A stretch of 64,000 nt of DNA from Actinostola sp. cb2023 (Eukaryota > Cnidaria > Anthozoa > Actiniaria > Actinostolidae): contig JAUJYZ010000964.1 of the NCBI GenBank assembly GCA_033675265.1, positions 62,001-126,000 of the forward strand, read 5' to 3'. The notes below the pieces were generated by a model. That model was not told the origin of the DNA. It saw only the letters and a list, made by a program, of their open reading frames with translations, and made no database searches. Positions 1 to 11,435 of the stretch are shown piece by piece. How positions within the stretch are numbered: the stretch's first letter is position 1; every line of letters begins with the position of its first letter. The translations under genes and the position numbers were made by a program.

Positions 1-419
1 TTGAAGTGTATACAACTCGTTCAAACACCTGCTTCCAAATCCTTCTTTTCTCAACTCAAAAAAACTGAAACAATGATTTGATTTCAAGTGTTGATAGACG
101 GTTCAAAACTTTGACTATAAAACTACTGCCCAATCTTGTACATTTTGTTTGCTTGATAATTTGAATACAACTAAATAAAAGTATTTTCGCTTTGTGAAAG
201 ACGCAGCTGCGTTATGAACGTGCTTTGTTTATGCCGCAGGTTTTACAGCGAATGTGTTCTCTTATGTACAACTTTTGAAGTTCAATTGAATGGCAGTTCA
301 CCGAAAAACTAAACACAATCAATTTACAACAATGTTTGTACTTAAATCAGGTTAAATATTTAAGCAGAAAAATCAAGTCAAAACAAGAATATCCAAAACT
401 CATCAGCCCACCCTGATCG
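1..419. other. No gene recognised (3' flank of the dsRBD gene)
   Basis: AT-rich sequence downstream of the minus-strand dsRNA-binding gene. I see no ORF, repeat array or RNA gene here. It probably contains that gene's 3' untranslated region. Confidence 0.4.
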
Positions 420-713
420 TTATGACAAAACATGGCGGATTCTTTTCTTGTTCCACTGCGGTAGGCATTCTGGTGGTTTACCTTGAGTCAGCGCTCTCAG
501 TGCAAGATCAGCAGCATATTCTTTAGCGTCTTTCTTGGTACTGGCCGTTGCAGTATCGTAGCGGCTTTCTCCTATCAATACACGAGCACTATACTGTGGA
601 CTGTGTGGTGGTCCTGTTGGATCAAGAATCTCGTACTCGACACCAAGACCGTTCACATCACCGTACTCTTTGATGGCCGCTCTCGCGTTTTTATTCACGA
701 TATTGCCAAACAT
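420..713 (-). CDS. Small double-stranded-RNA-binding-domain protein
   Basis: A 97-residue ORF consisting almost entirely of one double-stranded RNA-binding domain (about residues 8-77). The N-terminal helix is followed by a beta stretch with the family-typical DPTGPPHSPQY segment. The C-terminal helix carries KKDAKEYAADLALRAL, the KKxAK motif that contacts the RNA phosphate backbone. The start is supported by an in-frame TGA two codons upstream of the ATG, and TAA follows RHVLS. The domain resembles those of ADAR, ILF3 and SON-type proteins, but no deaminase or other domain is encoded nearby. It may be a free-standing single-domain protein or the first coding exon of a longer gene that splices out before the TAA. 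Target RNA and family are not recognised. Confidence 0.6.
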   Translation of the reverse strand: MFGNIVNKNARAAIKEYGDVNGLGVEYEILDPTGPPHSPQYSARVLIGESRYDTATASTKKDAKEYAADLALRALTQGKPPECLPQWNKKRIRHVLS

Positions 714-1050
714 TTCTCACCAAGGGTTTAGAGAATTGACTGAGCAAAGTCGTGACCAAAAACTCCACTGATTTTACACTAAGAAGCGAGCAAAAGAAAA
801 CAAGGTTTTTATCTTTGAGTTTCAGCACATGGATCGAAGCATTGAACGTGAACTAGTACCCAGTCTTCCTCAAACGTCATCGGAGACAGGAAGTCAAGGC
901 CTCTCAATGACTAAACGACTGTGAATAGAAAGACTGAAATAATAACAATATTTATACCGCGCAAATAAATCAACTTAACGTTTTCAAATACGCCTTACAG
1001 AATACAAAAAGAACATTAATTTGTACTTTATATAAATACACTGAATTGGC
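714..1050. other. 5' flank of the dsRBD gene, nothing else seen
   Basis: Presumed 5' untranslated and promoter region of the minus-strand dsRBD gene. No repeat or additional ORF is convincing. Confidence 0.35.
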
Positions 1051-1427
1051 TCCCGTAAGTGACCACCCAAAATGTCAAGTTTTATGGTCGCTTATGAGAG
1101 GCGGTCACTTACGGAAGTTTCCAACTATAGTGATTTAACTTGAAACTGAACTTTTGGTATTTTGGAAAACCAGTCGCTTAGGAGAGGTGGTTGCTTACAA
1201 GACTGATCGCAACTGTAGGTGCAATAATTGTATTATCAATCCTAGTCTAGAATGGAAGCTCTCCTTGTGACCACTCTTATAAGCAACCAGCTCTCGTAAA
1301 CGACCGCTCCAGTAAGTGACCGCAACCACTTTTATGAATGACCGACTATTGTGTTCCTTTGTTTTAAGTTCTCAGCTCTAGTTACGACCACTTTTTTGGA
1401 TTCCCAAGGTGGTCGCTTAAGAGAGCA
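1051..1427. repeat. Interspersed element built from a short inverted motif
   Basis: The motif GTAAGTGACC and its complement GGTCGCTTA recur in both orientations (about 1057, 1092, 1105, 1168, 1190, 1294, 1312 and 1410). The stretch begins with GTAAGTGACCACC and ends with GGTGGTCGCTTA, so its two ends are roughly inverted. This looks like a non-coding foldback or MITE-like repeat. No ORF is present. Confidence 0.5.
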
Positions 1428-1584
1428 ATATTTATATGAATTATGAATAAATGGAAATAAATAAAAACTGTAAAAGAAAGAAATAACAAAAAGCAGAAAG
1501 AGAGTATGAAGGAAAGAAGAATAAAAGAAAGAACAAAATTTAAATAATGGAGGAATACATATACCGTAATAATAATAATGAAAA

Positions 1585-1715
1585 CTTATATAGCGCCCAT
1601 ATCCCTATATAGCCCATATCCCTATATCCCATATCCCTATAGCCCATATCCCTATATATAGCCCATATCCCTATATCCCATATCCCTATATCCCATATCC
1701 CTATATCCCATATCC
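1585..1715. repeat. Minisatellite, CCCATATCCCTATAT units
   Basis: Tandem copies of CCCATATCCCTATAT with some TAGCCCATAT variants. The minus-strand reading gives repeated DMGYR, which I treat as a chance ORF. Confidence 0.75.
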
Positions 1716-2147
1716 CATAGGCACTTTACAATAATGATAATACACTGAAAGAATAAAAGAACACCAACAACATATAAATAAAAATAATTTATTCTGAACA
1801 AGAGATGTTTACAGACCCCCTTTTGCTGCCAATACGCTAACATATCTGAAGGCAACTTCTTCATCTGAAATATGCCTATAATGTATTGCATTGTTGATTC
1901 TATAGAACAGGAATATATCGAAGCCCATACAATCTGTAACCACATGTATCTTTCTTGTCTCTGAAGTATATTTAAGATCTTTGATACATTGTATGTTATG
2001 GCTCTCTTATCTAAATGGCCCACTCTTTCTATGGTCTGTAACCCATACAAAATTCAAATATTATAGTTCATATCACACACATATTACCCGCCAAACATCG
2101 TAAATACCAATTGAAATTATAATCAATACATAGACTACACTGGAGCA
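1716..2147. other. Intergenic, no supported feature
   Basis: AT-rich. A minus-strand ORF of about 130 codons overlaps this stretch, but part of it translates the neighbouring minisatellite and it has no recognisable domain. Confidence 0.35.
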
Positions 2148-2273
2148 AATAGAGGGTTTGCACGATCACATGCAGGCAGCCATGACAGGGGGCAGTATAA
2201 AGGAATACCTTCCCGCTAAGAGTTCCTGCCCCCTGTCATGGCTGCTGGCACGTGATCGTGCTAACCCTCTATT
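2148..2273. mobile_element. Short palindromic MITE-like element
   Basis: The left arm starts with AGAGGGTTTGCACGATCAC and the right arm ends with its complement GTGATCGTGCTAACCCTCT. The arms, each near 48 bp, meet around a spacer of about 30 bp and share CAGCCATGACAGGGGGCAG. This is a non-autonomous foldback element without coding capacity. It lies just downstream of the AKT1S1 stop codon. Confidence 0.75.
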
Positions 2274-2684
2274 GAAGAGGTAACAGGCCCGTAACCAGTA
2301 TGAGGCAAGCCGAGGCAGTTTAAAACATCGCTGATTAAAAAAAACTGAATTAACGTCACGGTTATAGTTTTCCTTTATTGATTTATATTCAGCTGAAAAA
2401 GTGCCTTTGAAGAGATTTCGGTCTGGCTACAGGCCTGGGTAAGAATAAAGAAGTGATCTCTGATCAAAATCTAAATTCTTCTTGAGATTCTTTGAATTTC
2501 AATGGAGAATTTGTGTTTTGATCACAAGTTACTTATTCTGTTCTTCTACAACGATCGATGTACATATTGTACACTGTCACACCATGCAATACTTACTGAA
2601 ATAAATTAATTTATTATTTCATATTGAGTTATATAGCAACCAAGGTGTTGCCATGGTTACTGATGTCATAGCAACCAAGCATGG

Positions 2685-5600
2685 CTACCGATATGATGGT
2701 CGTGGTTCAGTAAAGAGTCTTGGTCTTGGTAGTTCACCAAACATTTCTTCTGTGTTGTACTGTACACTGCGTGCCAATGCTTTCATGGATTCTCCTATTT
2801 GGCTGGGTTCAGGGATGTCATCCTGTAGAAATGAAATTCATTGATTTATTACAATTTAACGGCATAGAAAATATAATATAAGCCATAAGGACAATATGTA
2901 AAGCAGTCTAGGACCCCATATCACTGAATTAATAAGCCATAAGGACAATATGTAAAGCAGTCTAGGACCCCATATCACTGAATTAATATATCAAGGTTAC
3001 ACTAAACACTATGACTCAGTTCATTACTATTATTTTTTTACAATTCGCCAAAAGGTAGGCGAAGAACAACAGCACATGAAGGCTCTCCACCCAACCAAAG
3101 ATGAGATAGATGGCAGGTAGCCCCAGTAATTAACTAGAGATGAGATAGAGGGCAGGTAGCCCCAGTAATTAACTACAGATGAGATAGAGGGCAGGTAGCC
3201 CCAGTAATTAACCAGAGATGATATAGAGGGCAGGTAGCCCCAGTAATTAACCAGAGATGATATAGAGGGCAGGTAGCCCTAGTAATTAACTACAGATGAG
3301 ATAGAGGGCAGGTAGCCCCAGTAATTAACTACAGATGAGATAGAGGGCAGGTAGCCCCAGTAATTAACTACAGATGAGATAGAGGGCAGGTAGCCCCAGT
3401 AATTAACTACAGATGAGATAGAGGGCAGGTAGCCCCAGTAATTAACCAGAGATGATATAGAGGGCAGGTAGCCCCAGTAATTAACCAGAGATGATATAGA
3501 GGGCAGGTAGCCCTAGTAATTAACTACAGATGAGATAGAGGGCAGGTAGTCCCAGTAATTAACTACAGATGAGATAGAGGGCAGGTAGCCCCAGTAATTA
3601 ACCAGAGATGATATAGAGGGCAGGTAGCCCCAGTAATTAACTACAGATGATATAGAGGCAGGTAGCCCCCAGTAATTAACTACAGATGAGATAGAGGGCA
3701 GGTAGCCCCAGTAATTAACTAGAGATGAGATAGAGGGCAGGTAGCCCCAGTAATTAACTAGAGATGATATAGAGGGCAGGTAGCCCCAGTAATTAACTAC
3801 AGATGAGATAGAGGGCAGGTAGCCCCAGTAATTAACTAGAGATGATATAGAGGGCAGGTAGCCCCAGTAATTAACTACAGATGAGATAGAGGGCAGGTAG
3901 CCCCAGTAATTAACTAGAGATGAGATAGAGGGCAGGTAGCCCTAGTAATTAACCAGAGAGATTAGACAGAGGGCAGGTAGCCCCAGTAATTAACTACAGA
4001 TGAGATAGAGGGCAGGTAGGCCCAGTAATTAACTACAGATGAGATAGAGGGCAGGTAGCCCCAGTAATTAACTACAGATGAGATAGATGGCAGGTAGCCC
4101 CAGTAATTAACTAGAGATTAGACAGAGGGCAGGTAGCCCCAGTAATTAACTAGTTAAATGTCCTTACATCATCATCATGTTCGTGTTCCCAAGAGTGTGA
4201 TGTGTTTGTTCCAGTCGGCAAACTAATAGGTACAGATGACGAATACACTGATTTCTTGAATACATTATGAGGTACGGCAGGGGTTTCTTCACTTTGAAAG
4301 CTGTTATCTGGATAATAAATATTGACACATACATGTAAGTTTAGCGAGGGCCACAAGTTTGTAAATGTATTTCACTTTTATGTGTTACCCTCTTGAAATA
4401 AAGTCTTCATCATAAGTTATTAGTATTCTAATTGTAATGTACATTACATAAACCCCCACATCGAGCTCTTGCAACAATTATTATTGTAATAACAATAAAT
4501 GTACACATTACAATAATACAATAACTTTATTAAAGAGGGTAAACACATGACACTTTTCAACGTGATTTACTTACAACCATTGATTGAAGTGCACTCTACT
4601 AAACATTTTGTCTGGTTGTAAATTAGTCCGATATCAATCTTAAAATAATAATTGCTTGATATCAATAGATGTCACATCCAGACTTGTGAGGAATTTTCAT
4701 CAGCTGAATTGCACTTTTTCAATAGAATACTCTCTATTTGATAGCACATGGAGGGCAGTAGGGCAGTAATTGCCCCTGAGTGGAGGTAAATAATATGCTA
4801 TGCAAGGACTTTTGAATGACAAATGATTGATATCAAGCAACACAATGGCACAATTCTAGTTTGATAGACAACCATCTAGACTTGTCTAAAAGTGTGCACA
4901 TCTTGGTTGCACTTCAACAATGGTTGTAATAACAATAGAATACTAGATGTAGAATGATGTAGTTGACAGCATTGTTCAAATATTGATAAGCTTATTTTTG
5001 TCAGGCAAGACTTACCGCTACTACTAAGATCATCCTCCTCTGATTCAAAGAATGGTTCACAATCATCAGTAAAGCCATCAAGAAGAAACATAGGGTCGGC
5101 ATCGGTGGCCGTAGATGGTGCATTCCTGACATTTATTTTATGCATTCGTCGTTTTTGAGTGATAGGAGATCTACATGTACTCCCTTGCAGTACTGGTGAA
5201 CCCACTGCAAATTTAGCAATGGGTCTGCTGGGTTTGATGAGACTTTGATTGCTTGCATGAGATGATGGTTGGTCAGATAAGTGTAAGGGATTAAAGTCAA
5301 AATTACTGGAAAATTTGTCCTTTGTTTCATCCATTGCTTCATGGATTGAACTCTCCATTAAACTTGCTTCAGTATCACTTAACACTCTACAAAACAAAAA
5401 GGATTTTATTTTAAATAAAAGATCATTGTAGTAGGATCCAGTCATCTTATATAAATACAGCTGAAGCTCTCGCAAGCGACTACATATATGAGAGTCCCTC
5501 CAGGTGCTATTGGTGCTTTAATTTGTTTGAGGGAAATAACACATAAGTACAATAATAATTTACCTGCAAATAGTTGTCTTGTCTTGGAAAGCCTTGGCTT

Positions 5601-8463
5601 TCAATGAAGCAAACAACTCCTTCTGCTGTGCAGTGTACTCTTGTATTCTTTGATTTATTGCAGATTCCTCAACATTTAAATATTTCTTGACTAATTCTTG
5701 TACATTACTCATGGAATGAACTAACTGGTCTCTGCTCACTAATACTGCATTTCCTGTAGTGAACAAATAATGGATATTATCGTATGTAAATACAAAATGT
5801 ATTATTATTATTAAATGTACAAATTACAGAATCATACAACAATGAACTTTGAGTAACCATTCATAGCTAAATGCAATCATGATTTGCAGTATGATAATGA
5901 TATACTTTGATGGTATACGTATCGTACACATAACAAATAAGGGCAATAATATTATTGCAATATGATTGAAGGAGAAAGGAGAAAAGACATGAAGGATCTT
6001 TGACCAACCTTCATCTTTTAGCATTTCATGTTTCTTGGTGTTGAGAATTATCTTAAAAGCTGGTGAGAAGTCTGTAGATGTACTGAGTTCTTTAATCACA
6101 TCAGGATTATTCTGTTGAACAGATCACTTTTAATTATTAGACCACAACTAAACTACATGTCCATACAAAACACCTTTATCTAGTATATAAAACAATGCTG
6201 GCAGAGAACAATAGAAAGGATGTACATGTGCAAATACAGGATAAGGTGAGATAAGGTGATCATATGGAATGACTGACCACAAAGGAAGCCCATGGAGTTA
6301 CCTGACTCTACGTATACATTACTGAATAATAAAGTCAGGACAAACTGCAAATTAGCAGCTCATATATATGTATATATTTTAGCTATACATATCACATTAT
6401 TTATTTATCTATTTATTTCTTAATTGCCAACGAGTCAGCCGAGCGAAGACACGAGGCTGACGAGGTGGCAGCAATATAGGGCCGAAGCAAGAACATTTCT
6501 TGCATGCAGAAAAAATCTCGAATGGACCACCAAAATGTAATGTAATGTAGACCACGGTCTAAACCAATCAGAAAGCGCTTTTGTCTGACGTCATCATAAT
6601 CATGTGGTTGTCATGGGAAGAGCTACACTGTTGTTTATGCTGTTTCGTTGCACGAGATAAGTCCAAAACAGTCAGATTGATGATATTTATGTTCTTTGTT
6701 TTTGTTATACTGGACTGTGTACTCTTTTCTAGATCGATTTGCTGACTAGACTGATCGAAGTGTCGATCTAACTTGGAAAGTCAGACTTTCACGCCAACGT
6801 GCTAATTATACGTCTGTGAATTGAAGTTTTTACAATATATTATTTCAAAGCCATCTCTCTGGAATTAGGTCAAGTATTCACAAAATAAAATAAATCATGG
6901 AGTATAAAACTGTGTTTCAATAATCACAAAAGATCATTGCAACAAAATCATTTTCCTCGTTGGCATTTAGCGATAGCTACATTGCACGGCTAGTTGTAAA
7001 TAGTGTCCCCAATTAGTAGAGTTTTTAGTCAGCTATATGCTTTAACTTAAATATTAGTTATTATTATTATCAGCTCATGTGACTCTTTTTCTTAGTCTAT
7101 TATTACAGGTAACACATTGTAACAAGTTTATATCAAGCACAAAGAAACACATTTAGTAAGAAAAGTAACCTTTATATGGTACCCATATCCATACACAATA
7201 CACAACCTGCAAAGTGTTTGCATGTGTCACAGGTTACTAAGAATATATTTATACAATTATGTACATAAATGCCAACAAAGTTGTACCTGGCACATCATAT
7301 CACTACAGAACAAGTATCCCACTGTCTTGTGGTATACAAACTGTCTTGTGTGTCTTGTGGTATACATGTACAAGCTGTCTTGAATTGTGGTATATGAGAT
7401 AAATATATGTTCAACTCTTCTACGCAAGTTACATGTTATATATTAACTTATTATTACTTATTACTCTGAATATTAATAGGAGCAGATGACAGCAATACCA
7501 GCATATTTACCTCTAGGTCTTTATTGACTAGCACTCTGTCATAACCTTTGATGGAGTGTAATGCATAAACGTCTGTGTCACAGTTTATACACTTGTAAAT
7601 ATCCCAGTCTTCAGCATGCGAAGTATGGACTAATGTTTCAACTTCCTGTAGATTACAACCATCAATCAATAGAATGTTGATTATGCAAGACTACATAAAT
7701 CAATTACTGGTTAATGTCATTGAGAGTGAGACGTGGGGATCCAGAACAATTTATACTGCAAGACCTTAAAAAATATTATAAGGCTAAAGCTTAAATGCAA
7801 ATTATTTCAGTTTTATTCATAACTGCGTTTATTGTGCGAAACACATATAAACATCAAGGTTTATTTAGCTGCTGGGAAAACAGATTTTGATGGAAATTTT
7901 GAAACGATTATTGTCTTATATAAGCTTAAAGACTTTTAAAATACGATTACGAGCCAGTACCAAAGTCTGATGCAACATGCCAAAAAGGAACGATCGAGGG
8001 GCATTGTACCTATAAAAGGGAATTCTTGTTATAGTCGTAAAAGGAACAAGCAAGACGATTACACAACGGTTCAACAGCTTAAAATGATCTAAAATCCAAG
8101 AAAAAATCCAAGAAGATACGCGAAGTAACAAGCTGTTCATTGAAATCCAATCTACAAAGAAGATCGTACCACAAATTGTCCAAATGTTGACACGTATTTT
8201 GCATGTAGTATTTACATATTCAAATTGAAGATCTGATACCATAAAATAGCTCTTGAAGAACCTTTGACTATATAAACCAGTATTGATCGGTATTGTTGTA
8301 CCTTTCTGATTCCTCCTACTGCAAGTTTCACTTCCAAAACATCGCCTGCAAAGAATGGCGCCGTACTTGGTTTGGACAATAAAGTATTTCCATCTGCTTG
8401 TCGTTCATCTCCTTTCTGGGCGTGGATCGTAATGTTTAAACATCGACACTTCAACTTGTACAT
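2685..8463 (-). CDS. AKT1S1: PRAS40 / AKT1S1 homolog, seven exons
   Basis: Exons (transcript order): 8463-8302, 7645-7511, 6111-6009, 5753-5564, 5386-5016, 4307-4168, 2822-2685. All junctions are GT-AG and phases match, giving 412 residues. PRAS40 is an Akt substrate and an inhibitory partner of mTORC1. The C-terminal half aligns with my memory of human PRAS40. MFLLDGF sits where the TOS motif FVMDE lies, followed by EPFFESEEDD and SEETPA. KSVYSSSVPISLP matches the mTOR-site segment KSLPVSVPV. The end, GELPRPRLFTEP, keeps the Akt site RxRLxT (Thr246 in human). The first exons (CRCLNITIH, later YKCINCD) are not similar to the human N-terminus and show CxC and CxxC pairs suggestive of zinc binding. 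The protein is much longer than human (256). Exon 1 assignment is the least certain. Confidence 0.85.
2879..2986. repeat. Direct duplication of about 54 bp
   Basis: Two nearly identical tandem copies containing AAGCCATAAGGACAATATG, in AKT1S1 intron 6 close to the exon 7 acceptor. Confidence 0.8.
3100..4153. repeat. 39-bp minisatellite in AKT1S1 intron 6, about 27 copies
   Basis: The unit carries GAGGGCAGGTAGCCCCAGTA followed by ATTAACTACAGATGAGATA. Variants are GAGATGATATAG and single-base changes. The array begins about 13 bp inside the intron from the exon 6 donor (minus strand) and fills most of the intron. Confidence 0.95.
6425..6965. mobile_element. Possible foldback-ended repeat
   Basis: The ends are weakly inverted (TGCCAACGAG on the left, CTCGTTGGCA on the right). 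The left part contains GAGGCTGACGAGGTGG-type sequence seen in dispersed repeats. It lies in AKT1S1 intron 2. Boundaries are tentative. Confidence 0.3.
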
Positions 8464-8981
8464 TATCAAACCCTTTCTCCCAGATAAAATTGCATTAAAG
8501 TGTGTAAAATATTGGTTAAATAACGCTAGGTTACAGTGAACAGTTGACAGTCAAATTTCTTTTTCATGTCTGCATCTCATGACAAGTCTCGTGACTCTAA
8601 ACATGTCACATTACCATTAACCAATCACAATCAAGTGCTAAATATATACTGACCAATCACATTCAGTTATTGACTTATTTCAACCAATAACAATCCAGGA
8701 ATTTCCCGGACTTCGCAATGTGGAGGTCACTTGACCACACTGATTATAATACAACTATATATATAATTTGTTTTTCTTCGCGTTTAAAATATTATTATTC
8801 TATATTTCAAAATGATAAATTAATTATACAATATGTAGTTTATTTTGTACTAAGTGGGGTCCTGGTGGGGTTTACTGAGAGGGGTTCTGATGCGATGTAA
8901 GCAGCTTCCGGTAGCTACTTCTGAACTGATTACACAACAACACGTGATATAATTATGTAACATTTTACAATTATTATTGGA
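8464..8981. other. 5' flank of AKT1S1, no other feature
   Basis: AT-rich and contains several ACCAATCAC-type CCAAT boxes (about 8618-8692) within 240 bp of the minus-strand start codon. That is compatible with a promoter, but this is inference only. Confidence 0.35.
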
Positions 8982-9126
8982 TAGAGTGCAAACCATATGT
9001 CCGTGAAACAGTACTAACTAATTAGTACTAAATAGCACTGATGAAACAATAGAAAACAATGGAGATAACACTATTTAGTACTATTTAGTAATAGTACTAT
9101 TTCACGGACATATGGTTTGCACTCTA
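8982..9126. mobile_element. Palindromic MITE with TA ends
   Basis: It starts TAGAGTGCAAACCATATGTC and ends with the complement GACATATGGTTTGCACTCTA. Inner arms also pair (AGTACTA motifs). The TA at each boundary fits a Tc1/mariner-type target duplication. Non-coding. Confidence 0.8.
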
Positions 9127-9191
9127 AGTGGGAATGCAAAATTGGATGGAATAGTCCAATATTTTCCTAAACTTTGAAGATCGTTATTATT

Positions 9192-9196
<5 letters not shown>

Positions 9197-9226
<30 letters not shown>
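9197..9226. repeat. Poly-T tract, about 30 bases
   Basis: Uninterrupted T run immediately left of the outer foldback element. Confidence 0.9.
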
Positions 9227-9233
9227 CAGTTTT

Positions 9234-10881
9234 ACACTCGTTCTCAGTAACACGCGCCCAAAGCTACATTTGTCTCGACGACAAAGTTGACTTTTGGTGG
9301 ACGTCAATCAAAGAGTTTCCATGACAATCACAGCACATTTCCACGTGCATATCCCATTTGACGTAAAATAAAGTTCCGGATTGTCCTCAATCACCCGGGT
9401 GTTCGGAAAACTAAGACCCCCGAAACTAAGACCCTAAGACCCTAAGACCCTAAGACCCTAAGACCCTAAGAAATTATAAAATGTCCAAATCAGGCAAATC
9501 CAATGTTCTGTACTTTAATATTAATTGGGTGACGTTCAGCTCAGCTAGTTCAAAAAAGTTTGAGTGATAAATTGCCGGGATGATATGCCGCCGAATAGGA
9601 CAACTTAAAATATCCTGTCTTTTCGACTTTTTCGGCTTTTCATGAATGAAACCACCCCCAGAAAAACAGCTTCTTACTTTGAGGAGTAAAATTCACGTAT
9701 CCAGTGGTTTTCCAGTGGCAGTTTTTCAAATCAATCAGTCAAGATAAGTCATGTCTTACGCGACAAAGCAGCCGCCATCTTTGACACAGGTAACCCATAC
9801 ACACAGGGATATACAAGAACTATTCTTCCAATTAGTTAATTTCATTCTTGAATGACATATTTACATATTAAATCCATCTTCTTGATGTTTTAAACCGCGT
9901 ATGGTTCTTTTGGTTGATAAGTCTAAAGGAGGAACGCTGTTTCCTTCCATTAGGACCGGCTCTATGGGTTTCCTGTGGTAGGGCATAATTGTGTTTGGGT
10001 TACCTGTGTTAAATATGGCGGCTACTGACTATCCGTAAAAACTTATCTTGCCAACTGATTTGAAAAACTACCACTGGAAAACCACTGGATACGTGAATTT
10101 TACTCCTCAAAGTAAGAAGCTGTTATTCTGGGGGTAGTTTTATTCATGGAAAGCCGAAAAGACAGGATATTTTAAGTTCTATTCGATATCATCGAGCCAA
10201 CTATCACCGGCTCAGACGGCAGAGAAACTCATGGAATTTTGAAGCTAAACGTGGTGCGAACACAGCCTTTCCTCTGTTCTCTTCTTTTTTTTTATTAAAG
10301 TACAGAACATTGGATTTGCCTGATTTGGACATTTTATAATTTCTTAGGGTCTTAGGGTCTTAGGGTCTTAGGGTCTTAGGGTCTTAGTTTTGGGGGTCTT
10401 AGTTTTCCGAACACCCTCAATCACCCGGCGAATGAGTCGAATTTCGGTTGCTAAATGAGGAACAATCAAAGCTGCATGTAGACAGATAAACAGAAGCAGT
10501 TCACATTTAGAAAATGGCATTTTCTTTACCTGTAATCGTTCGTGCCTTGGACTTTCTCTGCGGAGGATCTTTTACGTCGGCTGTGTTTTCGTACAGTCGA
10601 ATTACTTTGTTTACGAATGTTTCGCTCACGCAATGCAAAGTATAGCAATACCTTTTGTTCTTTCTCTGTTGTATTTCGATTTCACTGAGAACATTGACAT
10701 GATAATGAAATGGAAATGTTTGGAACAAAAAGCTCTTATTCCCAAAGGTTTTGAATTAGGTTAAAGAACTAAACATGATTCTGTCTATTGTCGTGAAAAC
10801 TGTTTGATTGACGTCCACCAAAAGTCAACTTTGTCGTCGAGACAAATGTAGCTTTGGGCGCGTGTTACTGAGAACGAGTGT
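9234..10881. mobile_element. Outer inverted-repeat element with 79-bp arms
   Basis: The left arm 9234-9312 and the right arm 10802-10881 are near-perfect reverse complements (ACACTCGTTCTCAGTAACAC against GTGTTACTGAGAACGAGTGT). A second foldback element (9398-10413) is inserted inside. The remaining interior holds a 73-codon minus-strand ORF at 10507-10728 that ends in a plausible donor (ACAG|GTAAAG). It has no recognisable domain and may be chance. Confidence 0.7.
9398..10413. mobile_element. Inner foldback element with telomere-like octamers and a 14-bp duplication
   Basis: Arms of roughly 390 bp begin GTGTTCGGAAAACTAAGACC and end with the complement. Each arm carries about five tandem copies of TAAGACCC (complement GGGTCTTA). 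The element is flanked by the same 14 bp, CCTCAATCACCCGG (9384-9397 and 10414-10427), a clear target-site duplication. No transposase ORF is seen, so it would be non-autonomous. Confidence 0.85.
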
Positions 10882-11435
10882 GTTTATGTGAAACATTTTA
10901 ATTCTTGTGCAAAACAATTTTAATTTTTTTTGGAAAGCTGAGAAGGGTCTGGGAACGAAATGCACCTTTGATGTAGCCGAAGAAAAGCCGAAGATGACCG
11001 GATATTTGCTTTATTCGCCGGAACAAGTTCGGTTTAATTTCGGAAGGTGATCGGAATACTGTTGTTGTTCATTGATCGAAAAAGCCAACTCTGCCAAGTT
11101 GTGAATCAGTTGTAAGTGCAGAGACTTCAAAGCTTAAAGGTAAAACTAATCTAATGGCCTCCTTAGAGTGTACTTTAATAAAGGAAGAGAGGGTAACGGT
11201 TGGACGTATTAAACCCTGTCACAATAAACAGTAAAAGTTCAAATGTTTTGTCCAAGAAGGCAAGATGGCCGACAGGGGTTGTGTATGGACTAGTTTGTAA
11301 TCACTTTTAATTTGTTACTTATTTTTTACTGATTTTGTGGTTTTTGTAATCAGCTGTTGTTGGTATGTTTGATGTTAAGTAGAATATGGACTGAGCATCT
11401 CAATGTCTTTGATCTTTTACAGTGGTAATCACATT
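10882..11435 (+). promoter_or_regulatory. Probable promoter, 5' UTR exon and leader intron of the transposase-derived gene
   Basis: A donor-like AAAG|GTAAAAC occurs at about 11139 and a good acceptor, CTTTTACAG, ends at 11422. That would place a non-coding exon before 11139 and join it just 13 bases before the ATG at 11436. Inference from consensus only. Confidence 0.4.

Noticed and set aside
9411..10395. Telomere or interstitial telomere remnant
   Set aside because: The octamer occurs as inverted arms inside a foldback element with its own target duplication.
10507..10728. 73-codon minus-strand ORF as the true first exon of AKT1S1
   Set aside because: It ends in a donor-like site but has no similarity to PRAS40 and lies inside an inverted-repeat element; the exon at 8463 already has a start codon.
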